46,787 nt of DNA from Leptospiraceae bacterium. Its GTDB lineage: Bacteria; Spirochaetota; Leptospiria; Turneriellales; Turneriellaceae. The number at the start of each line of letters is the position of its first letter. The stretch's first letter is position 1. The translations under genes and the position numbers were made by a program. Positions 34,615 to 45,055 of the stretch are shown one piece after another. The notes below the pieces were generated by a model, which had not been told where the DNA came from, did not search any database, and worked only from the letters and a program-made list of their open reading frames with translations. The stretch spans positions 24,813 to 71,599 of the forward strand of contig JAGRNJ010000013.1 of assembly GCA_020440825.1 (NCBI GenBank), in the 5' to 3' direction.

Positions 34615-37362
34615 TTATGAATCTGACAGTGAGTATTCAAATTCAAACCAGTATGAGCGCGCATCTAAAGCCGGTGAACCATCTGACTGGTCTTTTCCGC
34701 CGGCATTGGCATTCATAGGGTAGGGTGTTGCGTCGTTCAGCAGATTTCTCACAACAAACCGCAATGCCGAGTTTGCAGTCGGTGAGTATTGTGAGCCAAA
34801 GTTTACCAGATTAGCAGATGCTATGACATTGTTGTTTGGTGAATTCCATTGATAATAATGCAGCCAGTTGAGATGAAGTGTCAGATCTTCACGGGGTGCT
34901 ACCCACAGTTGGGCGCGGGTTACATTTTCGGGATATGCGCGAAACTTCTTACCTGAGGTAACATACATGCTGCCCAGCTGGGCATCGGGTGCAGATATGA
35001 GTTTGACCAGTGAATGCGAAGCTTCCAGTTTAACAATTCCATAACTGTATGAAATTTCTGCCTCGAGCCCTCCCTGTCGAATGACTCCCTCATTGTTTTT
35101 ATAAAACCAGTATCCATTCCAGTCTCCGGGAATATCTGAGCCGAGCGGCGGCACTGTGGCGACCCCGGCATCGACAAAAATAACGCCGACATCAATTACA
35201 TTTTCGATCTGGCTGTAAAAACCGGTCACAGAAACATTCAAATCTTTAGTAACCTCCCAGCTGGCTGCTGTTTCTATTGACCGCATTTTTTCAGGTCGGG
35301 TTGCTGGAATATTCTGATAAAATCCTGATCCATCGGGAATTCGTGCCGCAGCAATTTTATCAAAATTTTCAACTCTCAAAAAACCGTCATTGCGCCAGCC
35401 CCCGGCATAAGACTGGCCCGGCGCCCCTCGAAAACCTTCATGGTAGTTTATGCGGTATCTGCCCCAGACACCAAAATTTAAAATTGCCCCTGCCCGGGGT
35501 GAGAGATTATCGCCCCAGCCGGTGTGCCGGTCATAGCGCAATGCAGCAAAGACATCGAGCCATGGTGTGAGACTATAGAAGTCTTCTGCAAAGAACGAGA
35601 AAACGTTAATCGTAAAAGGATAAATATAGGTATACTGCCCGTTACGGTCGACCAGCTGGTTAGATGCATTGAAACGGGTGGATGACTTATTTGCTACAAA
35701 ATTATTACCCGATGAATTTGCCAGACCCATAATGTATCGCCTGTACTCTGCCCCGACGGCAATTCGGTTTTTTTTTGGCAGGTCTTGAATACTGACCAGA
35801 CCATTGATTCCGAAGCGCATCTCCCGGGTTCCACCATTGACGATATTTGATGCAGACAGTACTTCGAGATCATCGTTTGCAAAATCAGTTTTCAGTTTCA
35901 GATTGATATTCTGTTTCAGGGGAATAAGGTTTTCACTGCCAATCGTAAAGACCGAGTTTTCGAAAATTGATCTGTCTCGGTAAAAATTATAACTGTCCCG
36001 CCGCTGCAGGGTATTCATGATACGCAGTTTATGATTCTCAGTGTATTGCAAATCGGCAAGTAATGTAGAGTTTCGGGCTCGATTCAGGCGCAGAGAATTA
36101 TCTGCCAGTTTTGAATTTGCCGGCAGCTCAGAACCTTCATACAGTTTATCTAGGGCATATGCCTCTCTTCTCACCGGTTGTCCATTCAGGCTGACGAGAG
36201 AAAAATACCCGAAGGCAGACAGATCGCGCAGAAGCAATCCGCCCTTTGACCCAAAAATACTTGTACGTGCCAACTGCTCAGAGCCGGCAGCAGCAATTAC
36301 TGTAAAGTTATTTTGTACCTTGTTTTTTCGGGTCACAATATTGATCACCCCGAGCAAGGCTCCCTGGCCTAAGGTAACACTACCGGGGCCTCGAATAATT
36401 TCAAGTCTTTCAATGAATCCCAGATCAAAGCTCTGTAACAGGGCATCTGGCGGCCCCCAGAACCATTCTGTATTAAGATTATGACCATTGAGCAGCAGCA
36501 GTACCTTAACATTGTTATCAGGGGCAAGGCCTCGAAAACCGGCGATTATATCGTCCTGGTCTTCGATGGTGAAATAACCGGGAACATAGGTATTCAAAAG
36601 CTGGGTCAGGTTACGAGCCCCTGAAAGATTAATCTTTTCCCGTGAAATAATTGTGATCGAGACAGGCTGTTTGTCTTTTTCAGTAACCACATTTGAGGCA
36701 ACCGTTACTGCATATTCTGAAATAACCTTGAACACGTCGCTGCTGCGCTCAGACGAAATATTCTGCACCGGTATTAAGGCATCTTCCTGAGGGAGAGCTT
36801 TTGCCAGAACTGAATTTCTGAGTACATTGTCGACCCGGTCACTATGCAGCTTGAAGTTTCGATTGGTTCTCAGTCGAATGATTAATCTGTCGTTGAAATT
36901 TTCGATTCTTGAAATATCCTCTTCTTTCAATACTGAAAAATCAAAGTCGGTATCAAAGTCAGTAATAGCCTCTTCATGCAGGGAGATTGCATCGACTGCT
37001 TTGGCCGGTGAGCCGTTCAAGAGCAGCATATAGAAAGCCAGATTGCGGGTTCGAGCATCCCTGGCTATATATCCTGCCAGCTGTCGGTTGCCTGCGGTAG
37101 GGTTCTGCATGCTGCAGCTCTCTGATATACTGAGAACAATAGAGGCGCGTTCTGCTTTTTGTACCAGACTGCGTATCATTGAACTTACGAGTTGCGGTGC
37201 CACATCTGGCGATGTCTCAAATCGACATAGCTGTATGCTTTCAGAATCCAGTGACGAATTTTGTATTTCTGTTTGTGCAGAAGCCAAACCGGGAAAAATA
37301 TGAGAGATTGTTATAATGATCGCAATGGCAAGCCGTTTGTGAAGGGAGTTAGTGCAGGGCAT
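34615..37362 (-). CDS. TonB-dependent outer membrane receptor with N-terminal extension
   Basis: The 915-residue receptor should import a ligand across the outer membrane using TonB energy. A signal peptide ends at GLASA (about 29). Residues 30-215 form an extension not found in ordinary receptors, including DRLIIRLRTN. A TonB-box-like EYAVTVAS precedes the plug domain (about 225-360, with ISREKINLSGARNLTQLL, VLLLLNGHNLN and IEIIRGPGSVTLGQGALLGVINIVTRK-type blocks). A 22-strand type barrel follows to WFEFEYSLSDS. I chose the ATG at 37362; a TTG at 37392 is in frame. The ligand is unknown. It is divergent from the SpoIIE gene and paralogous to the receptor at 41715-44293 in its extension. Confidence 0.85.
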   Translation of the reverse strand: MPCTNSLHKRLAIAIIITISHIFPGLASAQTEIQNSSLDSESIQLCRFETSPDVAPQLVSSMIRSLVQKAERASIVLSISESCSMQNPTAGNRQLAGYIARDARTRNLAFYMLLLNGSPAKAVDAISLHEEAITDFDTDFDFSVLKEEDISRIENFNDRLIIRLRTNRNFKLHSDRVDNVLRNSVLAKALPQEDALIPVQNISSERSSDVFKVISEYAVTVASNVVTEKDKQPVSITIISREKINLSGARNLTQLLNTYVPGYFTIEDQDDIIAGFRGLAPDNNVKVLLLLNGHNLNTEWFWGPPDALLQSFDLGFIERLEIIRGPGSVTLGQGALLGVINIVTRKNKVQNNFTVIAAAGSEQLARTSIFGSKGGLLLRDLSAFGYFSLVSLNGQPVRREAYALDKLYEGSELPANSKLADNSLRLNRARNSTLLADLQYTENHKLRIMNTLQRRDSYNFYRDRSIFENSVFTIGSENLIPLKQNINLKLKTDFANDDLEVLSASNIVNGGTREMRFGINGLVSIQDLPKKNRIAVGAEYRRYIMGLANSSGNNFVANKSSTRFNASNQLVDRNGQYTYIYPFTINVFSFFAEDFYSLTPWLDVFAALRYDRHTGWGDNLSPRAGAILNFGVWGRYRINYHEGFRGAPGQSYAGGWRNDGFLRVENFDKIAAARIPDGSGFYQNIPATRPEKMRSIETAASWEVTKDLNVSVTGFYSQIENVIDVGVIFVDAGVATVPPLGSDIPGDWNGYWFYKNNEGVIRQGGLEAEISYSYGIVKLEASHSLVKLISAPDAQLGSMYVTSGKKFRAYPENVTRAQLWVAPREDLTLHLNWLHYYQWNSPNNNVIASANLVNFGSQYSPTANSALRFVVRNLLNDATPYPMNANAGGKDQSDGSPALDARSYWFEFEYSLSDS

Positions 37363-37443
37363 AATGGGGATAATGTTCGATAAATGCGACAAACTCTTTT
37401 CTGTGTCAATTGAAATAATGTTATTATAAAACTATATTATCGA

Positions 37444-37493
37444 TTCAAGTTTGCAGGCAGATTAAAAAAACATTGACGAAAGAAAAACTTGAA
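37444..37493 (+). promoter_or_regulatory. inverted repeat over the start region of the phosphatase gene
   Basis: TTCAAGTTT (37444-37452) and AAACTTGAA (37485-37493) are perfect 9-base inverted arms with a 32-base spacer. The right arm ends five bases before the ATG at 37499, so pairing in RNA would cover the ribosome-binding region. It may also be an operator for the divergent receptor and phosphatase genes. Confidence 0.35.
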
Positions 37494-37498
37494 CTCTA

Positions 37499-39991
37499 AT
37501 GTACTTAGATGCCATCATGAAAATAAAATACAAACTCATGCTTTTAATTTCGGGGGTGGTAGCGTTAGCGGTGTTTCCGCTGTCTTTGCTGGTATTGTAC
37601 CAGAATCAAAAAGTTATCACCAGTAAAACCTTTGAGGTTTGCCGAAATCTTTCCCAGAATATTGCCAAGGCCTCTACCGAAGAGTTATTGATGGGGGTAA
37701 CGTTTGACTCTACCCGGTCAGTAATTCACGGCTTAAAGGGCTCTGGCATCGAAGGTTTGAAAAATGCGTTTGTGGCGAATCATGAGGGTGAGATTGTTGC
37801 GGCACTTGCCAAAGATCGGTTTCAATCGGGAAGCCTCAAAAACGAGGAATTTGAGTATCTGAGCAGGCTGAATGAACTGCAGATGGATGAAACCGGCGAG
37901 AATAACAGCATTTTGCGTTTCAGTTATCCGATTTTTATTGAATACAAATCAGAAAATCTGCGGGTGGGCACAGCAGTCTTTGAGTTCAACAAAGAAACTG
38001 TGTATCGCCCCATTGAAGAAACCCGTTCCACTATTTTTTATGTATCGAGCATTATTTTTGCCATTGCCATTCTAATTGCAATCATAACCGCAGTAATTCT
38101 TACGCGTCCCATTTTACGACTGGCCGATGGAGCGCGAATCATAGGCGAAGGCAATTTACAGCATAAAATAGATGTAAGCTCAACCGATGAAATTGGCAAT
38201 CTGGCCCGCTCATTCAACGAAATGACAGAAAAAATCAATGATTTCACAAATAATCTCGAAGCCAAAGTTCGACAGCGCACACAGGAACTCAATGAAACAT
38301 TAGAGCATGTGAAAACCCTGAAAGAACAGCAAGATGGGGATTATTTTCTTACCTCGTTGCTGACCCAGCCCTTGCAGGCAAATAATGTTTCTGAAAACTC
38401 GACGGTGATAACAGATTTTGTAATTAAGCAGAAAAAGAAATTCAGCTTTAAAGAACGGCACTCTGAAATCGGCGGTGATTTATGTGCTGCAGATGTCATT
38501 GATATCGGTAATAAATCTTATAGCGTGGTGATCAATGCCGATGCGATGGGAAAATCGATTCAGGGAGCAGGCGGCACTCTCGTATTGGGAGCAGCTTTCA
38601 AAGCTCACATAATTCAATCACGGCTCGGTAAATCAAAAGCTGCGAAGCCAGAAATCTGGCTAAGAGATACTTACCGGGACTTGCAGAATATTTTTGTATC
38701 ATTTGATGGTTCCATGTATATCTCGATTATGCTGGGGCTCATTGACCAGGCAACCGGGTTCTTTTATTTTATCAATGCAGAACATCCCGGTACCATTTTA
38801 TATCGCGACGGGGTTGCGAGCTTTATTGACGACTCTCAGGCACTGCGTAAACTGGGTACCCCGGGTGAAGACACTAAACTACAGTTGCGCACATTCCAGA
38901 TCATGCCTGGCGATATCATTATTGCCGGCTCAGACGGTCGGGATGATCTCGTTATGCATGATGAAAACGGCGCTGAGTATATAAACGAAGATGAAACTCA
39001 AATTCTCAAGCTGGTAGAACGCGCAGAAGGCGATGTGCACAAACTGGTGCAGCTGATTAAAAGTACCGGCAACCTTATGGATGACCTTTCTTTGCTGAGT
39101 ATTCGCTACACGGGTAAACATGCCGAACGCGCCGCCCAATTGCCCGATGAAGTAGAAGCACATTTGCGACGCGGCGAAGAATTACTGGCAGATGGGGATT
39201 CACATGCAGCTCTCGAGGCTTTAGCACCATTTCTGGATGCAGAAACACCCTTTCCCGATATTCTGCGCCTTATGGTGAGAATTTATTTTCAGCACAAAGA
39301 TTTTGATTCTGCCGTTTTATGCCTCGAACAGTTGACTCAAAGCCAGCCAGAAGATGATGAAGCCCTGTACACCCTGTCCTATGTGAAAGGCCTTCAGCAT
39401 GATCTTGAATCAGCAGCCGATTACGGCGAATGTCTGTATCTGCGCAACCGCTATCATAAACTTAACTTGCTGCATCTTGCACGGGTCTACTATGAGCTCG
39501 GGGCTTATACCCGCAGCCAATGGATGATTGAAAAATTACTGGAACTTGATCCCGATCATGTACAGGGCAGAGAACTGTTTTTGAATATTCAAAAACATAA
39601 TCAGTCAGAAGAAGGGTATGATAAAAAACTGGTTCAGCTTCTCAAAGCTGCGGCAAATGCATACTCTGATAAATCCTGGAATCGGGCTGCCTTTCAATAC
39701 CGTGAAATTACAACCATTACCCCTTCGAACTCTCTGGTCTGGTATCGTCTGGGTAACTGCTATCTGCACAACAATCGCTATGAAGACGCTGCGACAGCTT
39801 TTCGCAAGGCTATTGTTTTTGATCCTTCGCATACCAAAGCCCGAAATAATCTGGCAGTGGCCTATTTTCATCTCGGAGAATTGGAACAGGCAAAAAACCA
39901 GTTGAAGCGAGTTCTGAAAATGAATCCCGATTATTCTGCAGCGAAAAAAAACCTGCTTGAGCTCGATGAAAAACTGGGTGTCGCAGCCTGA
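37499..39991 (+). CDS. HAMP-SpoIIE (PP2C) phosphatase with C-terminal TPRs
   Basis: The 830-residue membrane signalling protein has TM1 at about 13-35, a periplasmic sensor region (about 36-178), TM2 (about 179-201), HAMP (about 202-255) and a coiled coil. A SpoIIE-type PP2C domain follows (about 290-530), and at least six TPR-like helices run to the end. Metal-binding Asp residues are visible in IGGDLCAAD, NADAMGKSIQGAGG and GSDGRDD, so the phosphatase should be active. Such proteins dephosphorylate anti-sigma-factor antagonists; no STAS or kinase partner gene is nearby. An internal ATG at 37517 is equally possible. It pairs with the binding-protein/TPR gene 32 bases downstream. Confidence 0.85.
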   Translation: MYLDAIMKIKYKLMLLISGVVALAVFPLSLLVLYQNQKVITSKTFEVCRNLSQNIAKASTEELLMGVTFDSTRSVIHGLKGSGIEGLKNAFVANHEGEIVAALAKDRFQSGSLKNEEFEYLSRLNELQMDETGENNSILRFSYPIFIEYKSENLRVGTAVFEFNKETVYRPIEETRSTIFYVSSIIFAIAILIAIITAVILTRPILRLADGARIIGEGNLQHKIDVSSTDEIGNLARSFNEMTEKINDFTNNLEAKVRQRTQELNETLEHVKTLKEQQDGDYFLTSLLTQPLQANNVSENSTVITDFVIKQKKKFSFKERHSEIGGDLCAADVIDIGNKSYSVVINADAMGKSIQGAGGTLVLGAAFKAHIIQSRLGKSKAAKPEIWLRDTYRDLQNIFVSFDGSMYISIMLGLIDQATGFFYFINAEHPGTILYRDGVASFIDDSQALRKLGTPGEDTKLQLRTFQIMPGDIIIAGSDGRDDLVMHDENGAEYINEDETQILKLVERAEGDVHKLVQLIKSTGNLMDDLSLLSIRYTGKHAERAAQLPDEVEAHLRRGEELLADGDSHAALEALAPFLDAETPFPDILRLMVRIYFQHKDFDSAVLCLEQLTQSQPEDDEALYTLSYVKGLQHDLESAADYGECLYLRNRYHKLNLLHLARVYYELGAYTRSQWMIEKLLELDPDHVQGRELFLNIQKHNQSEEGYDKKLVQLLKAAANAYSDKSWNRAAFQYREITTITPSNSLVWYRLGNCYLHNNRYEDAATAFRKAIVFDPSHTKARNNLAVAYFHLGELEQAKNQLKRVLKMNPDYSAAKKNLLELDEKLGVAA

Positions 39992-40023
39992 TGAAAAATA
40001 TTTAAGCTCAGAAAAAGCGACGT

Positions 40024-41673
40024 ATGCAGAGTAGACATCAAAGAACATTCCGAAGAATTGCCAGCCTGAATCATTCGGTTCTGTGTCTCAACTGCGACGG
40101 TCAAAGTTATATTTGCCGATATGCTTTGTACATATTCGCATTCTTATATTGTCTATTGTCTCTATCGATATTTTCTGTTGAACCGGGATCGCAGCAAAAA
40201 GTGATTCCCGTGTTTGTATCATCGGATAGTGAGATCTATGAAGAATCTCTTGCCGGGTTACAATCTGTCGTTCAGTTTTCGATAGATTTGCAGTATCTTG
40301 AAATTCTACAGGCAGAAATACCTGATCTGCAGGCCTATCTGCAGGAACTCGATGATCGTGAACTGCCATTTGTTATAACAGTGGGTGTAAATGCTACTCG
40401 AACTCTGTATGGTTCTTTAAAAAAAACTCCGGTTGTTTTTTCAATGGTGAATACGCCAAAATCATTAGGATTACAGCCGGGAAAAATATGCGGGGTTAGT
40501 ATGGATACCCCTGCCTCAGAGTTCTTTTCTGTCTTACGGGAAATTGACCCTTCTGTGCGTTTTGTCGCCGGCTTTTATTCTGCCGCAGGCCGACAAAGTG
40601 CTCTTGAAGGCGAATTTCATGACATAAGTCACGGGGTATTGTATAAAGCGAGCGAGGTCACACGCAACGATGATTTTTCACAGGTTCTGGCGAAAGAAGC
40701 CGATCGGGCAGCCGGAGTTCTGATGACGCCTGACCCGCTCTATAGTCGAGAGAATTTTTTAGTGCTCTCAAATTATGGCAGAGAGCAGAAAAAAATCATT
40801 ATGACGGGCTTTGCCTCTCTGGTCAAACTGGGCGCAACATTTGGCTTAAGCCCAGACTATGCTCGGGTTGGTATTCAAACTGCAGAGATGGCCAACCTGA
40901 TTTATAACGGAAGTTCAACCTGTGCTTCAGAATTCATTCGGCTGCCTGAACATCACTCACTGTTTATCAATGAAGAGTATGCAAAAGCACAGGGAATTCA
41001 GATTCCTGAGCCCATTCTTGCGCGGGCGAAACTCACGGGTCTTTTTTCAATCGGCATTGCACTGATAAAAGAAGAAAAACTCGAGCCCGCCCGGCTCATT
41101 TTTGAAAAAATTCTCGAACAGGATCCCGAGAATAAGGCAGCGAATGTGTACCTTGATGTAATTATTGAACGCCAAACGGGAGACAAAACCCGGGCATTGC
41201 TGGCCCAGGCTCAATCGCTTATGCAGAGCGGTCGATTTACCCAGGCAGGGAATAAGTACCGTGAAGTGCTGGTCTTGAATCCCAAAAATCAGAAAGCTCG
41301 TGCGGGATTGAATGATTCGATTGCCAGTCTCAGTGAAGAATATCGCCGTAACGGTGCAGGCCTTGCAGTGGCCAATAAACCATTTGAAGCAATTCGTGCG
41401 TATTTATCTTCTTTGAGAGTGTTATCGTCAAATTCCCGCGCTCAACAGGAATTGAATTCTTTGCGTAACCGCGAGTCAGGAAAAATCAATGATTATTTTG
41501 AAACCGGTTTAGGACATTACAATCGGCGGGAATATGTTATTGCGATAGAAATTTTCGAGAACATATTATTGGTCAACCCTGCCCATAAAAAGTCAGCCGA
41601 ATATCTGCGGCTTTCCCAGCAGAAGAAAGTTGCTGCAGACCGGTTGCTTGAAAAATACCGCTCGGGCAATTGA
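40024..41673 (+). CDS. periplasmic ABC_sub_bind (PF04392-like) protein fused to TPRs
   Basis: The 549-residue protein has an N-terminal hydrophobic anchor or signal (about 33-50) after a 32-residue polar end. Residues about 58-335 resemble the ABC_sub_bind family: VIPVFVSSDSEIYEESLAGL, FVITVGVNATRTLY, PVVFSMVNTP, VRFVAGFYS, GVLMTPDPLYSRENF and GLSPDYARVG. The C-terminal 200 residues are TPR repeats with a basic tail. No permease or ATPase gene accompanies it, so it may sense rather than transport. It is 32 bases downstream of the SpoIIE gene. The fusion to TPRs suggests contact with the TPR-bearing phosphatase or a receptor. Confidence 0.8.
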   Translation: MQSRHQRTFRRIASLNHSVLCLNCDGQSYICRYALYIFAFLYCLLSLSIFSVEPGSQQKVIPVFVSSDSEIYEESLAGLQSVVQFSIDLQYLEILQAEIPDLQAYLQELDDRELPFVITVGVNATRTLYGSLKKTPVVFSMVNTPKSLGLQPGKICGVSMDTPASEFFSVLREIDPSVRFVAGFYSAAGRQSALEGEFHDISHGVLYKASEVTRNDDFSQVLAKEADRAAGVLMTPDPLYSRENFLVLSNYGREQKKIIMTGFASLVKLGATFGLSPDYARVGIQTAEMANLIYNGSSTCASEFIRLPEHHSLFINEEYAKAQGIQIPEPILARAKLTGLFSIGIALIKEEKLEPARLIFEKILEQDPENKAANVYLDVIIERQTGDKTRALLAQAQSLMQSGRFTQAGNKYREVLVLNPKNQKARAGLNDSIASLSEEYRRNGAGLAVANKPFEAIRAYLSSLRVLSSNSRAQQELNSLRNRESGKINDYFETGLGHYNRREYVIAIEIFENILLVNPAHKKSAEYLRLSQQKKVAADRLLEKYRSGN

Positions 41674-41714
41674 GAGAGCATAGTTTGATTTTGAAGGATG
41701 TTCTTTACACCAGG

Positions 41715-44293
41715 TCAAAAAGTACTGCCGACAGTAAGCCAGAAATTTCGACCCTCTAACGGATGGCGGGTCGGGTAGTAGTTTCCGTCGGCTGTTCGAA
41801 TACCGGGATCCCATGCTTGAACATTAAGAAGATTTCTTATTGAGAGGTTAAACACAAGACTGCTGCCCAATGGTTTTGACCAGCGCAGATTTGCGTGCAG
41901 CATGGTATACCCGGGCGTTTCCCGTTCAGGATTGCCGGCTATATTTTCCCGTGCCGAAATCAGATTTGCCCGCAGGTGCGCACTGAGTCCCGGCATTAAA
42001 GTCCAGGTGCTGCCGACATGAAATACATGGCTCGCCAGATTCGGGATATTGGTAGAATCTTTTACCCCGGGATTCGAGGTTAAGGCAGCAGACAGGTCAA
42101 AATACTCACTGCTGGTATATGTGTACGCCGTAAAAAAGAAAGCCAGAGAAAGGGGTTAGCATCGATCTTGATTTCTGTACTGATTACTCTCGCAGAACCA
42201 ACATTTTGATTTTTATTCCAGAACCCTCCATTGGGATTTGCCTCATTGGTACTTGCTTCAAGAATCAGATTTGAAATCTGGTTATAATAAACCTGAGCAT
42301 TTAAATAATAATTTTTTAAAAACCGGTAGCCAGCCCCGATCTCGTATGCATTGAGCCGTTCTGGTGCTAACTCAGGATTCGCCAGGCGTTGAGCCGTCGC
42401 ATTGAAGAGCTCCCAGGCAGTGGGAGCGCGAAATCCTGTACTGTAGAAACTTTTCAAGGTAAGATTTGAACTTGCTGACCAGACAAGACTTAATCTCGGG
42501 GTTGCAGCATTGCCGTAAATTGTATTGTGGTCGAATCGAAAACCGGCTGTTACAGCAAGTTCTGGCACGGGTTTGTACAGTTGTTGAATATAGGTTCCAT
42601 AATTCTGGTATAGATATCGAATGTGAGAACCATAGCCGGCAGGGGTAGAATAATGTGCTGCTTCAAAGCCCAGTTGGGTCGACCAGTGAGCATTCGGATT
42701 ATAAGAGAGTCGTTCAATAATTTCATAACCATAATCAGGACGAGCATAATCTTTATACAACGTTATATCATTATTGGCCCGGGCTGCTGCCGCGTTATTG
42801 TAAACACTGGGTATATCAGTGTTCACATATTCATCTTTGCTGCTCGACAGAATCTCAGTGTGTCTTATACGTACTTCAGAATCTAGGTTTAAGATTCTGG
42901 TAAAATCATGTGTGTAGCCGGTCATGACAGAGTTGTTTCGAAAATCCCAATTATATCCTTCGAATCCTCGGGTATTTGTATCGATTTCCCGAATACCGTT
43001 CGCGAATGTCCCTCCGCCCTGGATATGCTGCCAGGCTATTGCCTGTGCTCGAAAATTATTCCAGCGCATGCGCAGATTTGCACTGTAACCTTCTTCGCGC
43101 GAGTTATTGTAATAATCTGACCACCAGTATCCTTTACGATCAGAATTCAGATTTTGAATTCCACGAAAATCAGGACCGTCTGATTTCAGGTAATAACCTG
43201 CAGCGCTGAAACTCAGGTTATCTTTATCAGTGCGGATGGCCTTATTTACAGCAAAATCTACTGCGTAGGCATTGTATGAAAAATCATTATTCCAGCTGCC
43301 GAAGGTCAGGTTTGCATGACCACTGTCGGTTTCATTTTCCTGATCTTTTGAGAGAACATTGATAATTCCGTTGAATGCATTTGCACCATACAGGGCAGAA
43401 GCAGGTCCTGCGACAATTTCAATCTGTTTTACATTATGCAGAGGATAATACAGAGAACCGTTGCGAATTCCCAGGTCAGAGATGTTATTGTCGGGTTGAC
43501 CATCAATGTATAAAAGACTTCGCTGGTTCTGGCCAATAAGACCCCGCTGGTTTACCAGATCGGGATTGGTTCCATATGTGCGCTGAAATTGAAATCCGGG
43601 TATATCGGCCAGAGCATCAATTACTGTTCGGTAACCTCGCTCTTTAATCATACTTTCAGTGATCACATAGACAGCAGAGGGAGTTTCCCGTAGACTGGTT
43701 TCAGATTTTGTTGCTGTAACCACCTTTAATTCTTCAAGATAAGAAAAAACATGTTCACTTTTTTTAACACTCTGCTCATTTTTCAGAATTTCAGCATGGT
43801 TCATAGAACGTCCAAATTCTGTGTTCAATAAAAAATCTTCAATATTTGTAATGCGTTTTAATCTGCGCGGATTCGACCGCAGTCGAATAATGATTCGTTC
43901 ACAAAACTTCGAAATTATCAGCTTATCATCATTTTTAAGAATATCTGCCGCTAACTCAATTTCAGGGTACTGTGTTTTCAGATCTTCTGAATAGTATACA
44001 TCGTATATTGTATCATTTGAATAGAATAGGGCATACAATTCGAGGTTTTTCAGCTCACTGCGGCGATAAAAAATTTCGATACGAATATTCTCGAACGACA
44101 AAATATTTTCATTTTGCAGGCGCTCAATAATTTCATTCTCGGTCTCTGAAGAATTTTTCTTATCGAGCGAACTTATAAAAACGTTATTTAAAGATGCATT
44201 TCCGAAGAGCGAATCGGTAGCGCTGACTGTACCCCCCAAAAGCACGACCAGCAAAGCCGTTGATATGTTAGCGCGCACATTCTTCGATGACAT
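41715..44293 (-). CDS. TonB-dependent receptor, interrupted by a frameshift
   Basis: The receptor reads from ATG 44293 (signal peptide ending TVSA) through an N-terminal extension like that of the receptor at 34615-37362 (CERIIIRLRSN). It continues through a TonB-box-like ELKVVTAT, plug blocks (TESMIKERGYRTVIDALADIPG and IEIVAGPASALYGANAFNGIINV) and most of the barrel. At about 42132-42137 a run of six A (six T on the coding strand) marks a break: the frame continues wrongly to a stop at 42080. The true C-terminus, AYTYTSSEYFDL to LTVGSTF, is in the next frame ending at 41715. One added base would restore about 860 residues with the C-terminal Phe of outer-membrane barrels. It may be a sequencing error, phase variation or a new pseudogene. 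Confidence 0.75.
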
Positions 44294-44398
44294 TTGTACA
44301 TGGAAAAGCAAGTAAAAATTCTCTTTTCTGCATGAAACTTAGCAGAATTACTGGCAGTTTTATACATTACATTTAATTAAAAAAACGTGCGGTGAATA

Positions 44399-45055
44399 AT
44401 GCAAAAAAGAGAAAAAATATTTCTGGTTTTATGTTCGGTATTTATAACATCCCTGGTACTGGCGAATGTGGTTGGGATTACTAAATTTGTACATTTCTGG
44501 GGTCTATCGATTCCTGTTGGAATGCTCGCTTACCCGGTTACCTTTCTCTGTACAGATTTAATTTCTGAACTGTATGGCCACAAGCATGCGAATTTTCTGG
44601 TCTGGGTAGGGCTGATGATGAATGTATTCCTGTTTGCGATTCTCTCGATGGGATTCTATTTGCCTCCCGACCCCACTTGGCTTGCAGGTCTGCAAGATGA
44701 GCCGTATAAAGCAGAAATTTTCGGAACAATTTATGATCTCATGGCGAGAGCCACTTTGGCTTCAATGATTGCATACCTTATCGCACAGTTCTGTGATGTT
44801 TACTTCTATCATTTCTGGAAAAGATTTACCAAAGACAAGCATCTTTGGTTGCGCAATAATGCATCTACCATGACCTCTCAGTTGATCGACACCACGGCTG
44901 TCATGTTCATTACCTTCTGGGGAAAATTATCACTATCGCAGATTCTTCAATTCATACTGTTTGGCTATATCTTCAAGATTGTTGCTGCAGCCCTCGACAC
45001 CCCTTTCATGTACCTGGGGGTTCATTTATTAAAGCCCAGGGTAGAAAATGAATAA
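44399..45055 (+). CDS. queuosine precursor transporter (YhhQ/VUT family)
   Basis: This 218-residue membrane protein of the DUF165/VUT family imports queuosine precursors (preQ0/preQ1) in characterised members. It has about six transmembrane segments with the family blocks LVLANVVGITKF, PVTFLCTDLISELYG, LIAQFCDVYFYHFWKR and DTTAVMFITFWG. GGTGA lies a few bases before the ATG. Its end overlaps the next gene by 8 bases (SDR), and folK follows, so queuosine salvage is grouped with folate synthesis. I found no preQ1 riboswitch signature upstream. Confidence 0.9.
   Translation: MQKREKIFLVLCSVFITSLVLANVVGITKFVHFWGLSIPVGMLAYPVTFLCTDLISELYGHKHANFLVWVGLMMNVFLFAILSMGFYLPPDPTWLAGLQDEPYKAEIFGTIYDLMARATLASMIAYLIAQFCDVYFYHFWKRFTKDKHLWLRNNASTMTSQLIDTTAVMFITFWGKLSLSQILQFILFGYIFKIVAAALDTPFMYLGVHLLKPRVENE

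Noticed and set aside
44312-44398. preQ1 riboswitch before the YhhQ-type transporter
   Set aside because: The short leader lacks the C-rich loop and A-rich tail arrangement expected for preQ1 classes.
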